Assembly (NCBI GenBank): GCA_019973155.2
Contig: BPQB01000058.1
Coordinates: 142,862 to 206,861, forward strand
Source of the DNA: Phanerochaete sordida
Taxonomy: Eukaryota > Basidiomycota > Agaricomycetes > Polyporales > Phanerochaetaceae
DNA length: 64,000 bases
Reading direction: 5' to 3'
A program made the position numbers and the translations under genes. Below, piece after piece: positions 22,485 to 33,928 of this stretch. The notes beneath the pieces were generated by a model. It was not told where the DNA came from. It made no database searches and saw only the letters and a program-made list of their open reading frames with translations. Within the stretch, counting starts at the first letter, position 1. The number at the start of each line of letters is the position of its first letter.

Positions 22485-25241
22485 ATGCACCCCCACGCGC
22501 TGCTCACCAGCCTTCTCTTCATCACCATCGCCTTCGCGTTCCCTACCGCGAAGGAGCGTTTTGCCAGTCGCATGGCTCGCCGAGCGCAAGGCGCGGTCTC
22601 GGCGCATGGGGGCATCCAGCCGTGCCGGGTGTGCCGATCCGCAGGCATCTCTCGTCCCAAGATCTCCAACGCTACCCACGACTCGGTCAGCTCAAACTGG
22701 GCGGGTGTGGTGCAGAGCAGTGCCCCAGTGAGCCCTCCGTGGCTTTCGCACTGCGATGTTGCTGACGGGGCCGATACGCCAGGGGACTTGGGAGAGCGTC
22801 ACCGGCACCTTCGTCCTCCCGCCCACGCTCACTCCTCCCGCGGGAGAGAGCTGGGGCGCGTCGACCGCGTGGGTAGGCATCGACGGCGACACGTGTGGGA
22901 CGGCCATCCTGCAGACGGGTGTCGACTTCATGATCGACAACGGCGTGACGACGTACGCCGGCATCAGCAAAATGTCACCGTCTTGGGCGCGTCTTGGGCT
23001 TGACGCAACGGTCTTGAGAGTGTCTTGGGCTTGGTGGACCGTCTTGACAATTGACTAGGACTTGCTCAGCAGTGATGAAATACAAAATTGACCATAAAAT
23101 ACGTAGAAACTCCGGTATAGTGCAATCAACGTCTGTATTGGCTCGCGGTGCGCATGGATTGTCCTAAGCAAGCCGGGACGCGACTTCGAATGGGTGAAGC
23201 GCCAACTAGTCCCGGGCGCTTTCCTGTCGGGAGCGCCCAGTTACGGCAGCCCGGGACTTTTGAGTCGCGACTTTGCTCTTCGTTGCCTTCTCCCCTCCGA
23301 CCTCGCTAAGCACAACCTTTCCCCCTCTCGTATGATCGGTCTGTGGCGTCGCTGACTGCTTTATAGTAGAGCGTATCAGCTAGGACCTAGATAACGAAAA
23401 TCCCAGAATCTCTCCCCTTCTCCGTGCTGCTAGCCTTGTCCCTCCCTCCCGCTGATACCGCAAGGCATCTTCGAACTTACTTGGAATACACTCTACAACA
23501 AATCCGGTTCGGAATAGTGAGTAAAAGGTGTTCGCGAGAGGGGGGTCTCCAGGACCTAGGTCCCAGCTGATACGCTCTAGTATCCTACAACGCAAGACTT
23601 CAGACTCCAAAGACGCGCAACACGGCTTGAACGTGGCCCTAGCTGGCGGAGGAGACGTTGACGGGCAGCCGGAGAGTGAGGTGGCAGGGGATTGGGTACT
23701 GCAGTCAGCTGAGCACCATCATGCGCCGTAGGTGGTGTGTATGCTGTGTGCTTTGCTGCCTGCGATCTTCTGACGAAGGAACAAGTGCAGGTTAGGAGGG
23801 CGGCAACGACGCGACCACCGCTGAGGGAGAGGTCAACCGCAGCGCGGGTTCCTGACAGCGCGTGCGAGGCGCCGGAAAGATGCAGCGGCGGAGGAAGTGG
23901 AACGGCGGCTGGACGAAGGACAGCAAGAACGGTGTGTACCACTAGTATGTCACTGACGTTGGAGTCGAGTCGGAGTAAACCAGCGCGAAAGAATAACTAT
24001 ACTGACTTCAGTGCATACCCGCCACCCAACGAGCAAACAATGAACACGAATGAAGGGGGCACTGCGACGCGCTGCATGCCTTGCGGCCGGAGCAGCGAGG
24101 AGGGCCGCACCTAGGCGAGTAACGTCTATGCCCCTGCTCCCCTGCACCTGCTCCTTACAATGACGCGTCTGCCCAGATGATAGGATCCTGCCGATCGCCA
24201 ATGAGACGGAATTCTAGGTCGTGCTGAGACCGCAATGGTAGGTGAGTCAATGTCTTACAATTAACTTAACACCGCGCTGACAGCCCTGAGCAGAGTTCCG
24301 TGCACACCTCTGTGCGGCAGTCTGCCTCCAGCATGAGGAGCGGCGAGATGAACATACTCTGGCCTACGAGCTGGTGCTGGTGTTGCCTATCCCCCACCAT
24401 GACGGTCGACGTCCTACGCCGCCTGCACAGCGGGTCATGCGCTGCGCACTGAGACTTCCACCACCTAGCTCCCATGGCGATAGCTATATAGCGTAGATGA
24501 TTACATGTGTACATAACTCGAATTGAGCAATATATACGTTTTGAGCAACGATATTGTGGCTATTAAGTGGTCTGGAAGAGTGGCTTGAGCAGGAATTGAA
24601 CCCAGACGCCTCGTCTTGCCCAAGACCAAACGGTCTTGGCAAGCCATTTGACCTGGCTGGAATAACACACTCTGACTTGCGGTAAGACGGTGGCTTGAGC
24701 GTCTTGAGGGTGTTGGCCAACACCCTCAAGACGGTCTCCAAGACGGTGACATTTTGCTGATGGGTGCGTTCCCCGGGACTGTGTCATACATTCATCCCCT
24801 GACGACACTCGCGTAGCCTGGTACGAGTGGTACCCCGACTACGCGTACGACTTCACGGGCATCGATCTCAGCGGCTGGGACAGCATCACCGCGACCGTGA
24901 CCGCGACGAGCCGGACATCGGGCACCGCGACGCTCGAGAACACGAGCACCGGGCAGACCGTGTCTGTCGAAATACAAAGTTCAAGCTCGCTCTGCCAGCA
25001 GGACGCGGAGTGGATCGTCGAAGACTATGAAGAGGGCGGCGCGCTCGTGCCCTTCGCGAGCTTCGGCTGGCTGGGCATCACGGGCGCCGTCGCGACGAGC
25101 ACGAGCGGGACGCAGGCGGATCCCGGCAGCGGGACGGTCTTCAATATGGAGCAGAACGGGGTGCTCATCGCGACTGCGTACGGTTCGGGGACCAACGTTC
25201 TCTTTGCGACTGGGCAGGATATTGGGCAGACAGGCTTTTGA
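22485..25241 (+). pseudogene. G1 (eqolisin) acid peptidase gene interrupted by a 1.8 kb element
   Basis: Second secreted G1 glutamic peptidase gene. Exon 1 (22485-22727) gives MHPHALLTSLLFITIAFAFP, a signal peptide and propeptide start. Exon 2 (22783-22960) carries AWVGIDGDTCGTAILQTG with the expected catalytic Gln. Exon 3 (24817-25241) carries WYEWYPDYAYDFTGI and AEWIVEDYEEGGALVPFASF with the expected catalytic Glu. Without the insertion the exons would be in frame for about 281 aa, with no other break. A mobile element (22962-24762) lies at the donor of intron 2: the left copy of the donor became GGCATC, while the target duplication leaves an intact GGTGCGT on the right. Probably inactive, unless the element is spliced out as a long intron. 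The insertion looks young. Confidence 0.88.
22962..24762. mobile_element. Non-autonomous DNA transposon with 25 bp perfect TIRs
   Basis: The ends are perfect inverted repeats of 25 bp (starting CATCAGCAAAATGTCACC). They are flanked by GG at 22960-22961 and 24763-24764; comparison with the other G1 gene shows that the empty site had one GG, so this is a 2 bp target duplication. Both subterminal regions carry many GTCTTG/CAAGAC repeats, including short palindromes such as GTGTTGGCCAACAC near 24711. The 1.8 kb interior has no recognisable transposase. Short target duplication plus subterminal repeats resembles CACTA-like (CMC) elements, but the terminus is not CACTA, so the superfamily is undecided. 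Confidence 0.85.
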
Positions 25242-27929
25242 TGTGTGGAATTTGGATAGCTTGCGGGTTATTGCTGTCTCTCGTCCTTATAGCTTTGATA
25301 GGACCTTCCTACTTGAAGATTACAGCGGATGGAGCTTCAAAGCCGAGGGCTAGAATGTTGCCCCGGACGATACTATTACTCTATTACTCTATTATTATGC
25401 ACATCGACCGAAAGTAACAGTTCTATACAATTGCCCAGCGAGAGGCCTAATGACCTGGGGGGTTCATTCAACCTGAGCCAGCTTATGTACCTACCCCTCG
25501 TCTCACTCGGGTCCTGCACTCGGGTCTCCTCCGTTCCAGCATCTAGAATGGTCACGGTCCCGGCCGCTTCAGACGGTAGACGTGGCATATCCGCGACCAT
25601 TACCCCGGTTCAAAACAAACGGGTCCGCGGCAGGCGGTCGACCGAATTCCCCCACTTCTCTCTCTCTCTACCAGCTCGACGTGCCCCAAAGCTCCCGTCT
25701 GCGTCGCAGCAGCAGTACGTCTTCGTCTCATTCAGAGCTTGGTCCTCCTTTCTTTGCGAAGGGTGATTTGCGCGGCCGGCAGGGGCCTGGCGATCTTCCC
25801 AGAGGCGGTATGGTGGCGCGCGAGCGCGCATGAGCAGGCCGCGAGGCCGGCTACGTACCGCGCAAGAGCAGCAACAACCTCAAAATTCGGGGTCAGAGCC
25901 CAGCTCCGAGCAGTGGTGTTGAGGTGCAGCGCATGTGTGCGCTGCAGAGGACGAAGAGGTGACACGATCGGCGCGCGACGCGCAAGACCATGATCGTGCA
26001 GAGCGAAGCTAGGGATGTCTGGCACCCTTGAGCTTGACCCGCTAACAGACATCGAATAGGCAGATTCACCCACTCCGCCCCCCGACGCATACGAGCTCAC
26101 GCCGCCGCTCCCGACGACTTCCGCTCGACTTTCGCAGCGTGCTGCTCAATCCCGCCGTCTGACCGCACGGCGATAACATGCGGCGACGCGGCTCCGGCAT
26201 CAGCTGCGTCGGGCCGACGTGGCTCGAACTCGCGGTTCGGTGCCAGGTTACAACGCCGCACTCGACGCGCCGGACTTGAAAGCCGCGGACGTCGAGTACG
26301 GGGTCGAGCACGCCGCGGGCACCGTCGCGGACGGAGTCGAGCACGCCGCGGTGTCCGTCGCGGGCACCGTCGCGGACGACACAAGTGCGGCACTGCTCGC
26401 CTTACGCACAAAATGCGCACGCCAGCGGCGCAAAGCGTTTCCGTGCTTCGGCGCGCTGTGCTAGCTCTTCTCATGGCTCAGTTCGAACGACAGCTCGACA
26501 GGCCCGCAGCTGCCCACCAGCTGCCCACGGCTCAGCGACACTAAGACGTGAGTTGCCGAGTTATAAGAACACGCCGCTCGTCATCAGACTCACGTTCAGC
26601 GGTATGACCAGCAGCAGGACGCTGCCGCAGTGGTACTACTCCTGGCGCGCTCTACGCGCCTCACTAGGCCCCTTCCGGACGACGTCAAGAAGACGTACAC
26701 GGGGACTGAGTCGTCGAGATGGTGTGTGCATGCCACCGCTCTCCGTGCGATGCAGACGCTGATCCTCAGGCCTTAAGGCGATGGGCCAAGACCGGCGCAG
26801 GGTTGCGCGCGGTCGAGATCGTCTTTGATACCGTCGTATCGGCTGTCGTGCAGCACGATCTCCGAAAGCACATGTGGCGCAGGCAGCTATACGAGTTACG
26901 GTGCGTACCATCCATGCTGCTATTGCCCTTCGATGCTCGAGACCAACCCACTCTGCTGCATGCATGACAGAGCCTAGAGGTGAGCATCGAAATTTATTGC
27001 GTGTTCATGTGATCCTTCTACATGTATCATACTCCGCTACCGCTACTACGCGCCTAATAATATTTTACTCTCAAAATCTTTGGAGCTGTTTAGGTGATCC
27101 TGGAATTAGGACGGATTCTCGCGGTCTACCACCGCATGCCGGGCAGTCTCCATGAGTCACAGGACAAGGAGATCGCGGTATTTCCTGGCAGTAACCGAAA
27201 TGGCGGTAACATACGTCCCTAACTTGAACGATACCTTTGTCTCGCTGCTTTACCCCCATGTTGCTACTTATGTTAGATTTGGAGCGTTCAGTCAAATTTC
27301 CGGCTGGAGCGGAGCAAAAATATATCTTTGTAAATTCGTCTCCTCACCGGAGCGGAGCGGAGGGATTTCTTGTCCCTATATACATACTCGTCACCAAGGG
27401 CTCCATCCCGGAGATTCATTTAGTTATCATGCCGAACTTGAAAGCTTCGATGACCTCCTAGCACCCTGAAGCGCTGGAATAATTGGCCCAAATCATCCAG
27501 GATGGCTCGCGCAAACTCCTCAGCAGCAGACGACGTTGAGCATGCACTCGGCAGCAACCTGAAGACATGTTGCTCTTTCTTCTTATTTGCCATCCTTGTG
27601 ATCGTGGACAGACGATCGTTCGATGCCGTGCGTGCACCGTGTAGGACGTGGTATTGACGAGGTTGTATGGTAAAAATAGACATGAATTGGCAGGCGAGGC
27701 GCGCATGTCGGTGCTGGTGGACCCCAGGCGCTTTTGCAAAGAATCTACTGGTGTTACATGTCGTGCTCAAGATCATCATCTTCTAAAGTCTGGCGTGTCG
27801 AGTTGACCTCGCACATAGAACAGACGTCTGCGCGCAGCGCGGTAATCAGCGTCGTCGCTTTCCACGCCCGCGTGATACAGAACTAGCGCGACGTACCCAG
27901 GGAAGTCACGACCGCCCTATGCAGCGGGG
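25242..27929. other. 2.7 kb gene-poor region
   Basis: No family recognised. Contents: a short GC-rich tandem repeat (26303-26379), and a + strand stretch near 26690-26930 that reads like coding sequence (RPLRRWAKTGAGLRAVEIVF) but has no clear start or partner exons. Short repeats of GGAGCGGAGC-type sequence occur near 27310-27360. These may be decayed gene or element remains. Confidence 0.4.
26303..26379 (+). repeat. Short GC-rich tandem repeat (33 bp period)
   Basis: GTCGAGCACGCCGCGG starts at 26303 and again at 26336, followed by two GGCACCGTCGCGGACG-type segments. On the + strand it lies in an open frame with GVEHAAGTVADGVEHAAVSV. No known protein recognised. Confidence 0.6.
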
Positions 27930-29533
27930 TCACGCTGGCAGCCCTCGCCCCAGCGCGTAACACTCGCCATAGTCGTCGTCGTCCTCCGGCCCCTCCGCCG
28001 GCCCGTGCTCGAGCGGCTCGCCGATATTGCCCAGGAAACTCGGTGGCGGCGCCCGGAAGCACAGCGGGCGCAGCTCCGGCGCGCCCGCGCAGCTGCTTGC
28101 GCTCGCCTCGCCCGGCGCGCGCGTGAGCTGGCGCAGGTTCAGCATGAAGCGCTGCACGAGCAGCGGCGGCTGCGTGCCGTCAGTATCAGCGCGCGTGCGA
28201 GCGTATGGGGAGGAGGGGCGTACGAGGTAGAGCATGAAGATGTTGGAGTAGCTGCCCTAAGAGAGCGTGAGTGTGGGGAGAAGCACGGGGAGGAGGGGAG
28301 GCGCACCCCGACGGCCGTCGTGTTGTACGTCAGCAGCTGGCAGAGGTTGATCACGAGCATGATTCTGCGCTCGTCAGCACATCCTCCGCATCACTCTGAC
28401 ACCACTCACACAAAATACAGCGTCCCTAGCGCACGACCCAGCCATCGTCAGCACGCGCGGAACAACAGTATGCACAGGACGCACCGTCGCGCAGCAGGAT
28501 CGTCGTGACAGACGACGCCATGCGCAGCCTGCGCATCTCGCGGAAGTGCTCGTACGACTTCACCCACGTCGTCCCGAGCACGAGCGCTTCGAGCGCGATC
28601 GCGCTCGTCGTCGCCGTGTACAGCACTACCTCCAGAACCCTATCAGCGGCGCACGCCCCGCACTACACAAGTACGCACGTCTGCGGCGGGTGAGCGCGGG
28701 GAGGAGGGAGGAGGGAGGACGGGGCAGGCGCACCTGGTCTCGAGCGCCTCCGAGAGCGCGATGACGGTGTACCCGCCGGGCGGGACGGGCACGAGCGTCG
28801 TGCGCGCCCACTTGTACTTCGCTACCATCAGCCGTGCGCCCCTTCCCAGAAATAAAGCCTCACGGTGTTCGTCGCGACGGGCACGAGGCCGAGCGCGCCG
28901 ACGAGCGCGGGCACGGCGTAGCGCAGGCGCCCGCGCAGCAGGATGGCGTAGACGCGCAGCGCGGAGAAGGCTGTTGAGTGGTGAGATGGGAGGTGGGAGG
29001 GAGGGCGGGAGGGAGAGGGCGTACCGGCGACGACGGTCAGGCTGAGGGCGTACGTGATGACGGTGAGGCGCCAGATGCCTTCGAAGCTTGTGCGCGGACG
29101 TCAGCGAGTGCCGCGGCCTACGCCCAAACGTACGTCTGCTCGGCACGAGATGTCAGCGACAAGCGTCGTTACCAGCGGGCATACACTCACACCGCGCGAC
29201 AGACGTAATCGGGATATTCCCCGCGATGGGTCCGAGCAGCATGAGCCAGCGGCTCACGAGCAGCATGGCCGACGGCGCGGTGGGCCGGCGCCGCCACACG
29301 ACGTCGACCTCGCGGTCGAGCGTGACGGCGTACTCGTACACGACGAGCGCTGCGCGCGCGTGAGTCCTCCACATTTTTGGTGCGCGGCGGCGGGACGCAC
29401 TGAGCATGGCGACGAGCACGCATTCCTCGACGAAGCTGCGTTGGTGTCAGTGAGAGCGCGACGGGTGCGGGGAGAGGGCGTACTTTTCTTCGGCGGCCTC
29501 CACGGCGCTGTGGTACGGGGCGTACGAGGACAT
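27930..29533 (-). CDS. DUF6533 seven-helix membrane protein, copy G
   Basis: DUF6533 family membrane protein on the minus strand, in a very GC-rich stretch. It opens MSSYAPYHSAVEAAEEK at 29533. The core exon (about 29355-29205) reads VVYEYAVTLDREVDVVWRRR, then LLVSRWLMLLGPIAGNIP. Later exons: FSALRVYAILLRGRLRYAVPA, TSAIALEALVLGTTWVKSYEHF and TILLRDG. The tail has LVQRFMLNLRQLT and FLGNIGEPLEHG. The putative 2 nt exon is AC at 28679-28680, the 16 nt microexon is 28410-28425, and a 33 nt exon encodes GSYSNIFMLYL. The frame is intact with this splicing. The opposite orientation implies a local inversion or inverted duplication. Function unknown. Confidence 0.84.
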
Positions 29534-29583
29534 GGCGGGGCGCGGGGGCGGGGGCACGTGCTGGCCGCCGCCCGCGTCCCGAG

Positions 29584-29591
29584 TATATATA
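29584..29591 (-). promoter_or_regulatory. TATA box of DUF6533 copy G
   Basis: TATATATA 51 bp before the start codon at 29533, read on the minus strand. Confidence 0.65.
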
Positions 29592-29599
29592 CGGGGGCC

Positions 29600-31083
29600 G
29601 TTTTGATAGGGTGGCGTCAGGCACGTCGTGTATATCACTGTTTGATGGAGCCGCGGCACCGAGATTCGCGAGATTCGAGACGCCGGAGGACGCGGCGGCG
29701 GGGATGATAGTCTGGTATGGCGTACATGGCGACGCGGCGGTTCCTGTCTGAAGTCGTGGACAGCGTCGTGCAGGCTCGCTGACCCGTAGGGAGCGAGGAC
29801 GCGACGGTGACTTGGAGACGCGTGTTCATGGCGGAGGCGACGTTTTCCCTGCAAGCCATGAGCTGGTGATCAGAGTGTGGGAACGGTGGCGGCGGGGACG
29901 TCACCCATGACTTCAGCTTACTCTTGGCTGATATGTCCGTTCGCTAGATGTTGCGCAGGCCCATGATGTGCGGGAATGTGCCCCGTCTCCGAGCGCCGCG
30001 GGATTCCTTCACCTCCAGATTCCGGATCCTCTTCCAGGCGTGCGGGCGTACAACGACGCGACGAAAACGAGCCTCGTTCGCCTCGAATCGCTGGGTGGTC
30101 CTGCACTCGATAGACCGTCGCGCTGCGCACGGTTATCGCTGTTCGCAATGTGCAGATTGTCCTTGTTTCCTTTCGGCTCGCGCAGATCTGTGTCAGCTTA
30201 ATTACCGTCGATCGACCTTCTCCACACGACGATCCGCGAGAAGACCGCGGTAGTCGCAGCCGCCGGCTCCTCCCTTTGAAGGAGCTCAGTCAGAGGCGTC
30301 TTCGCGCTCCATCTCGTCAGGCACACCGTTGATCCGCTCGTACCCTCGCAGAGGCGATGCTTATCTCTTCTTCCGCTAGTGACCGACGAGGACGTGCAGT
30401 AGCGCCATCAGGTGCGCAATCTCCTGCACCGCACCCTTGCTATGGAACGCATATTAAAGGCCCCATGCACTAGAAGCCAAGCGTAAGATAGAGCTCCAGA
30501 GACGCATTGACATGCTCACATGCTATGTTTTCTGTTGGATGCCGCTCCCAGGACGGGGATCAGCGCGTTGCCACGGCTTCCTAGACCGGAGCCTTCCTTA
30601 GGACCTCGCGGACGACGCCCTCGCCGAGCAGATATACGCCGCTGTCCCCGCCCCACGCCGCCCCCGCCGAGCCTCCCGCGGAGCACCAGAGAGTCCCCGC
30701 GCGGGCCCTGGCACAGGGGGTAAATCAGTGGCGGAACGAAGCCGACGACCGCTTGCCCAGATGAGCTAGCGCACTGCGCAATGATGTGATGGCACCTCCC
30801 TGCATCACAGAAGGGCCGACGCAAAAACCTCTCACCTACCTCTAGCGGCCCTTTCAGCTTTCGAAGGCTGGTAAACGTTCCACGAACCGCATTTCATCGC
30901 GCCGCTGACGGCCGCGTGGTGCGGTCGAGGTGGAAGTCGAAGACCAACCCGCCGCACGGAAGCATCGGCACCGGCATGCCGATCAAACGCCACCAGGCAT
31001 CCGGCGATCACCGGCACCGGTGCACCGCCGGCGTGTTCGTTTGCTTCTGGCTTCCGCTCCCACCTCCGCGGACCCCGTCCGTA
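29600..31083. other. Intergenic region before the KDZ-type element
   Basis: No gene recognised. Its end (about 30960-31025) carries a dispersed repeat that recurs near 49239-49275. Confidence 0.5.
30985..31025. repeat. Dispersed repeat, copy 1
   Basis: CGCCACCAGGCATCCGGCG followed by ATCACCGGCACCGG. A similar string (CGCCACCAAGCTCCCGGTA, then ATCACCGGCACCG) occurs at about 49240-49273. Both are in open minus-strand frames beginning MPVIAG/MPVITG. The nature of the repeat is unknown. Confidence 0.5.
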
Positions 31084-31546
31084 ATCCCTCCCAGTAATAT
31101 GCCCGGGAGTGGCAACATCGATGTTCCTCAGTAGTCATCGGCGACATTCAGTGAGGCTCAGTGAGGCTTAGTGGGCCTTCCCGGTGGCACACGCTGGTGA
31201 ACGGTGGGAAACATCGACGGTCACTAATGCATTCTGGGTGTCATCGCCCACTACCGACGGTCACCGAAGTACAGCGGACAGGCCCGCTGATATTCACTGG
31301 CACACAGCGGTCGATGGTGACTATTGTGAATTGTCAGTAAATGATATTGCACGCGATGAACGACTCGCGCTTGGCAGTGAAAAAGCCTCAGTAAGGTGCG
31401 CGCGACCATAGCAAGCACTCCGTCAACACGCGGGAACCGTCTGCTAAAATGAGAACGCTGTTTATGGCTTCGGTCTGAGCGAGATGGGAATACAAGGGGT
31501 CATTTCCTTACAATATTTGAGTACTGGTCTACGCTACAGGGCTGTA

Positions 31547-33741
31547 CTACACATTCTCCCAGAACTCTGCATCGAGCGCACGATCCTTGCGGCTTATCCG
31601 CTTTTGAATGTCCTCGGCAAAGAGCAAGAACAAAGAGTGCATGAAGAGGTCAAAGTTGACGTCAGTCATGTTGCGAAGCGGGGCTTCGTAACCCTTGAGC
31701 CAGGCATTGAATTGCTCAGCTGTCTCCGTGTTGAATGCCCGAGTCTGGTGAGCTCGCCCTTGCGCGTCCCTTTCCACTCGCACGAGATCCGGCTGCGCAC
31801 CATTTGTAGGAGCAGGATTACACCACAGACGACAGAGAATATCGGTGGACCGATGGTTGATGTAGTGGAAGGCGTCGACAATGTATTTCGTCGTCTTCAG
31901 CCACGAATCATTCGCGTTCTGCGTTACGATGTGCCGCAAAAGATCGCACGCATCATCGTATGCCAGAAAGCTTGGGCGAAGATTGTCGTGTCCATCCCAA
32001 ATCCTGTTCATGATAGACAGGACTTGAGGCGTGCTCTCCGATCTATAGCACTTGCCCCAGCCGATAGGCATTCCGCAAGCCCACTGGACGGTCTCGACGC
32101 AGTAGACCGTTCGAGCGCGGAAGGTGTGGACCACGTCGGACCCTGGAGTCTCACCAAGTGCAGGCAGTTGCAGCTGGAACCCATCGGCACCATCTGCCTG
32201 CCTGCGATCTCGGATTACTCGCCTCATCGTCGGATATGATACGCGCTGAAAGCGGTTTATCCAGGCCTTCTCCCAGTCCGAGTGTGCAGGGTCGTCGCAG
32301 GTCAGAGCATTTCCAGCGCGCCGCGGGCGTCCGCATGGCATGATGCCGCATAGATCTTGCAGCATCGGGAGATGCGCAGCGCAAAAGCGGCCGTTCTTGA
32401 AGTTGGCGAGCGGTGCTGTACAATCGTCGACGGCACAGATCTGAACAATCGACATAGGTAAGTATACAGCTTGAATACATGCATGCAAGCTTACGCGATG
32501 TCCCAGAACCTTTCCGTCCATTACCGCCATGCGAACGTAACCTCGAGGTGCGTTCCCAGGTGGAGCTTCATGTCTAGGAGGCCTTCTGGGCAGTCCAGTC
32601 GGAGGCTGTTGGGGCTGTCCTGCGTCGTCGTCCTAGCATGAATAAAAGGTTAGTGTTTTATTCTAGCGATATAAGCTACGGTTTATCATACCTGGTTTAT
32701 CTCCGGAATACCCTCAGCATGCGCCATACCCCCACTCTCCGGATCGTTATCCAGAATCGCACCCTCGTCGAGCAAGTCGCGACGGTACCGCTTCCGGTGG
32801 GTACAATCCATGCATCCGTGATGCAATGAGGCGACCAATACTCCACCATCCCTCCCAATCGCATCGCGCATGTATTTCGCAAGGGAGCCGCTGTCAAGGT
32901 TGGCTGGACAGGTGAACGAGGCGGAATGCCCATGAGCGAGGAGCAAACGGCGACCGAAGTGTTCGAAGAATAGACGACGCGATTGGCGGTTGGTAATCTT
33001 AGGACCGTCGCGAATCATTGCACTTGTCCACTTGGCAAAATTTGACCATCCAGCTCGGAACTCCCGGATCGCATTTTCCTGGGCCAGCGCAACTCGGCGG
33101 TCAATCCACAGGCCGTGCTTCGAGATTCGCAGGTGTGTGGCGTCATAGTCCAGTCGCTGAAGGCGTTCACCCTGGGCACCGGGATATGTGATGCGGTCTG
33201 GATAATAGTCCGCGGCACAGGATGGGCAGTGGCCGACAAGAAGAACGCCCTTGCGCCACAAAAATCCGGCATCTAAGACGCGAACGTCCTGGGACCGTGT
33301 GCGAAGTCGGAGAGAGCGAAAACGTACGGTAGGTGGACAGCGAATGCAGGATGTGTGGCGGGAGGTAAGGATTATTTTGGGGAGCTGCAAAAGCAGTGAA
33401 TATGGCGTGGCATCTGCGCTGATGCCCATGTATTCGTGAAGCATGTCGAGATCTCTTGCAATAATCTCCGCGCGATCTTGTGCCATATCGAGGTCATGTA
33501 GAATATCGTCCTCATCTTCGGCATTTGGTCCGAGAAATGAACGAGCTATGATCTTCACCGCGGCTGAGATCCATGCGGTATTCCGTGGCTGTCTCGGCTC
33601 TGCGCGTTGACGAGCATGAAGCGCCAAAACAGGCCCGAGAGACGCAATGGTAGCGAGCACCGCTAGAGTCTGAGGTATAGGCAAATATGCGGGGAAGTAA
33701 GAGTCGAGAACGAGGAGAAGGTCCTGGATGGTAGCCGGCAT
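31547..33741 (-). CDS. KDZ-associated CxC5/CxC6 transposase-like protein
   Basis: Predicted transposase of the KDZ group. Three in-frame exons (33741-32692, 32632-32495, 32440-31547) give 693 aa. The N-terminal part has paired cysteines CIRCPP and GHCPSCAADYY, as in the CxC5 cysteine cluster. Exon 3 begins CAVDDCTAP, then FCAAHLP and CGIMPCGRPR, as in the CxC6 cluster. The C-terminal RNase H-like part has LAYDDACDLLRHI, VDAFHYINH and TAEQFNAWLKGYEAPL; the Asp residues and the Glu match the acidic triad pattern expected of this fold. The start at 33741 is the first ATG; the longer frame opens only with TTG. No frame break, so it may still be active. Family assignment is from remembered motifs. 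Confidence 0.78.
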
Positions 33742-33928
33742 GTCGAAGGGGCAGTGATGGAGGAGACACACACTGTCCAGGCTACCCAAAATTATTTTCG
33801 TAGGCGGCGTCCTGGCGCGCGGAATAAGGCTGATATTTCGGCCGAGAGGATGCGCTGCAACTACATTTATTGCGCAGAACCCGACACAGACAATCTAGCG
33901 ACAGCAATCGCGGGACATGAACTACAAT

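Noticed and set aside
22259..22765. Long open frame across the start of the second G1 gene
   Set aside because: It overlaps the G1 exon in another frame and has no motif; it is a shadow of the GC-rich coding exon.
24590..24665. Possible tRNA or tRNA-derived SINE (GGGTTCAATTCC on the minus strand) inside the 1.8 kb element
   Set aside because: B-box-like only. No cloverleaf can be drawn, and the GTCTTG/CAAGAC palindromes of the element explain the apparent stems.
22962..24762. Helitron as an explanation for the insertion in the G1 gene
   Set aside because: Helitrons lack terminal inverted repeats and insert at AT without duplication; here there are perfect TIRs and a GG duplication.
31547..32239. 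251-codon + strand frame opposite the transposase
   Set aside because: It is antisense to the conserved CxC6/RNase H-like exon; the minus-strand frame carries the motifs.
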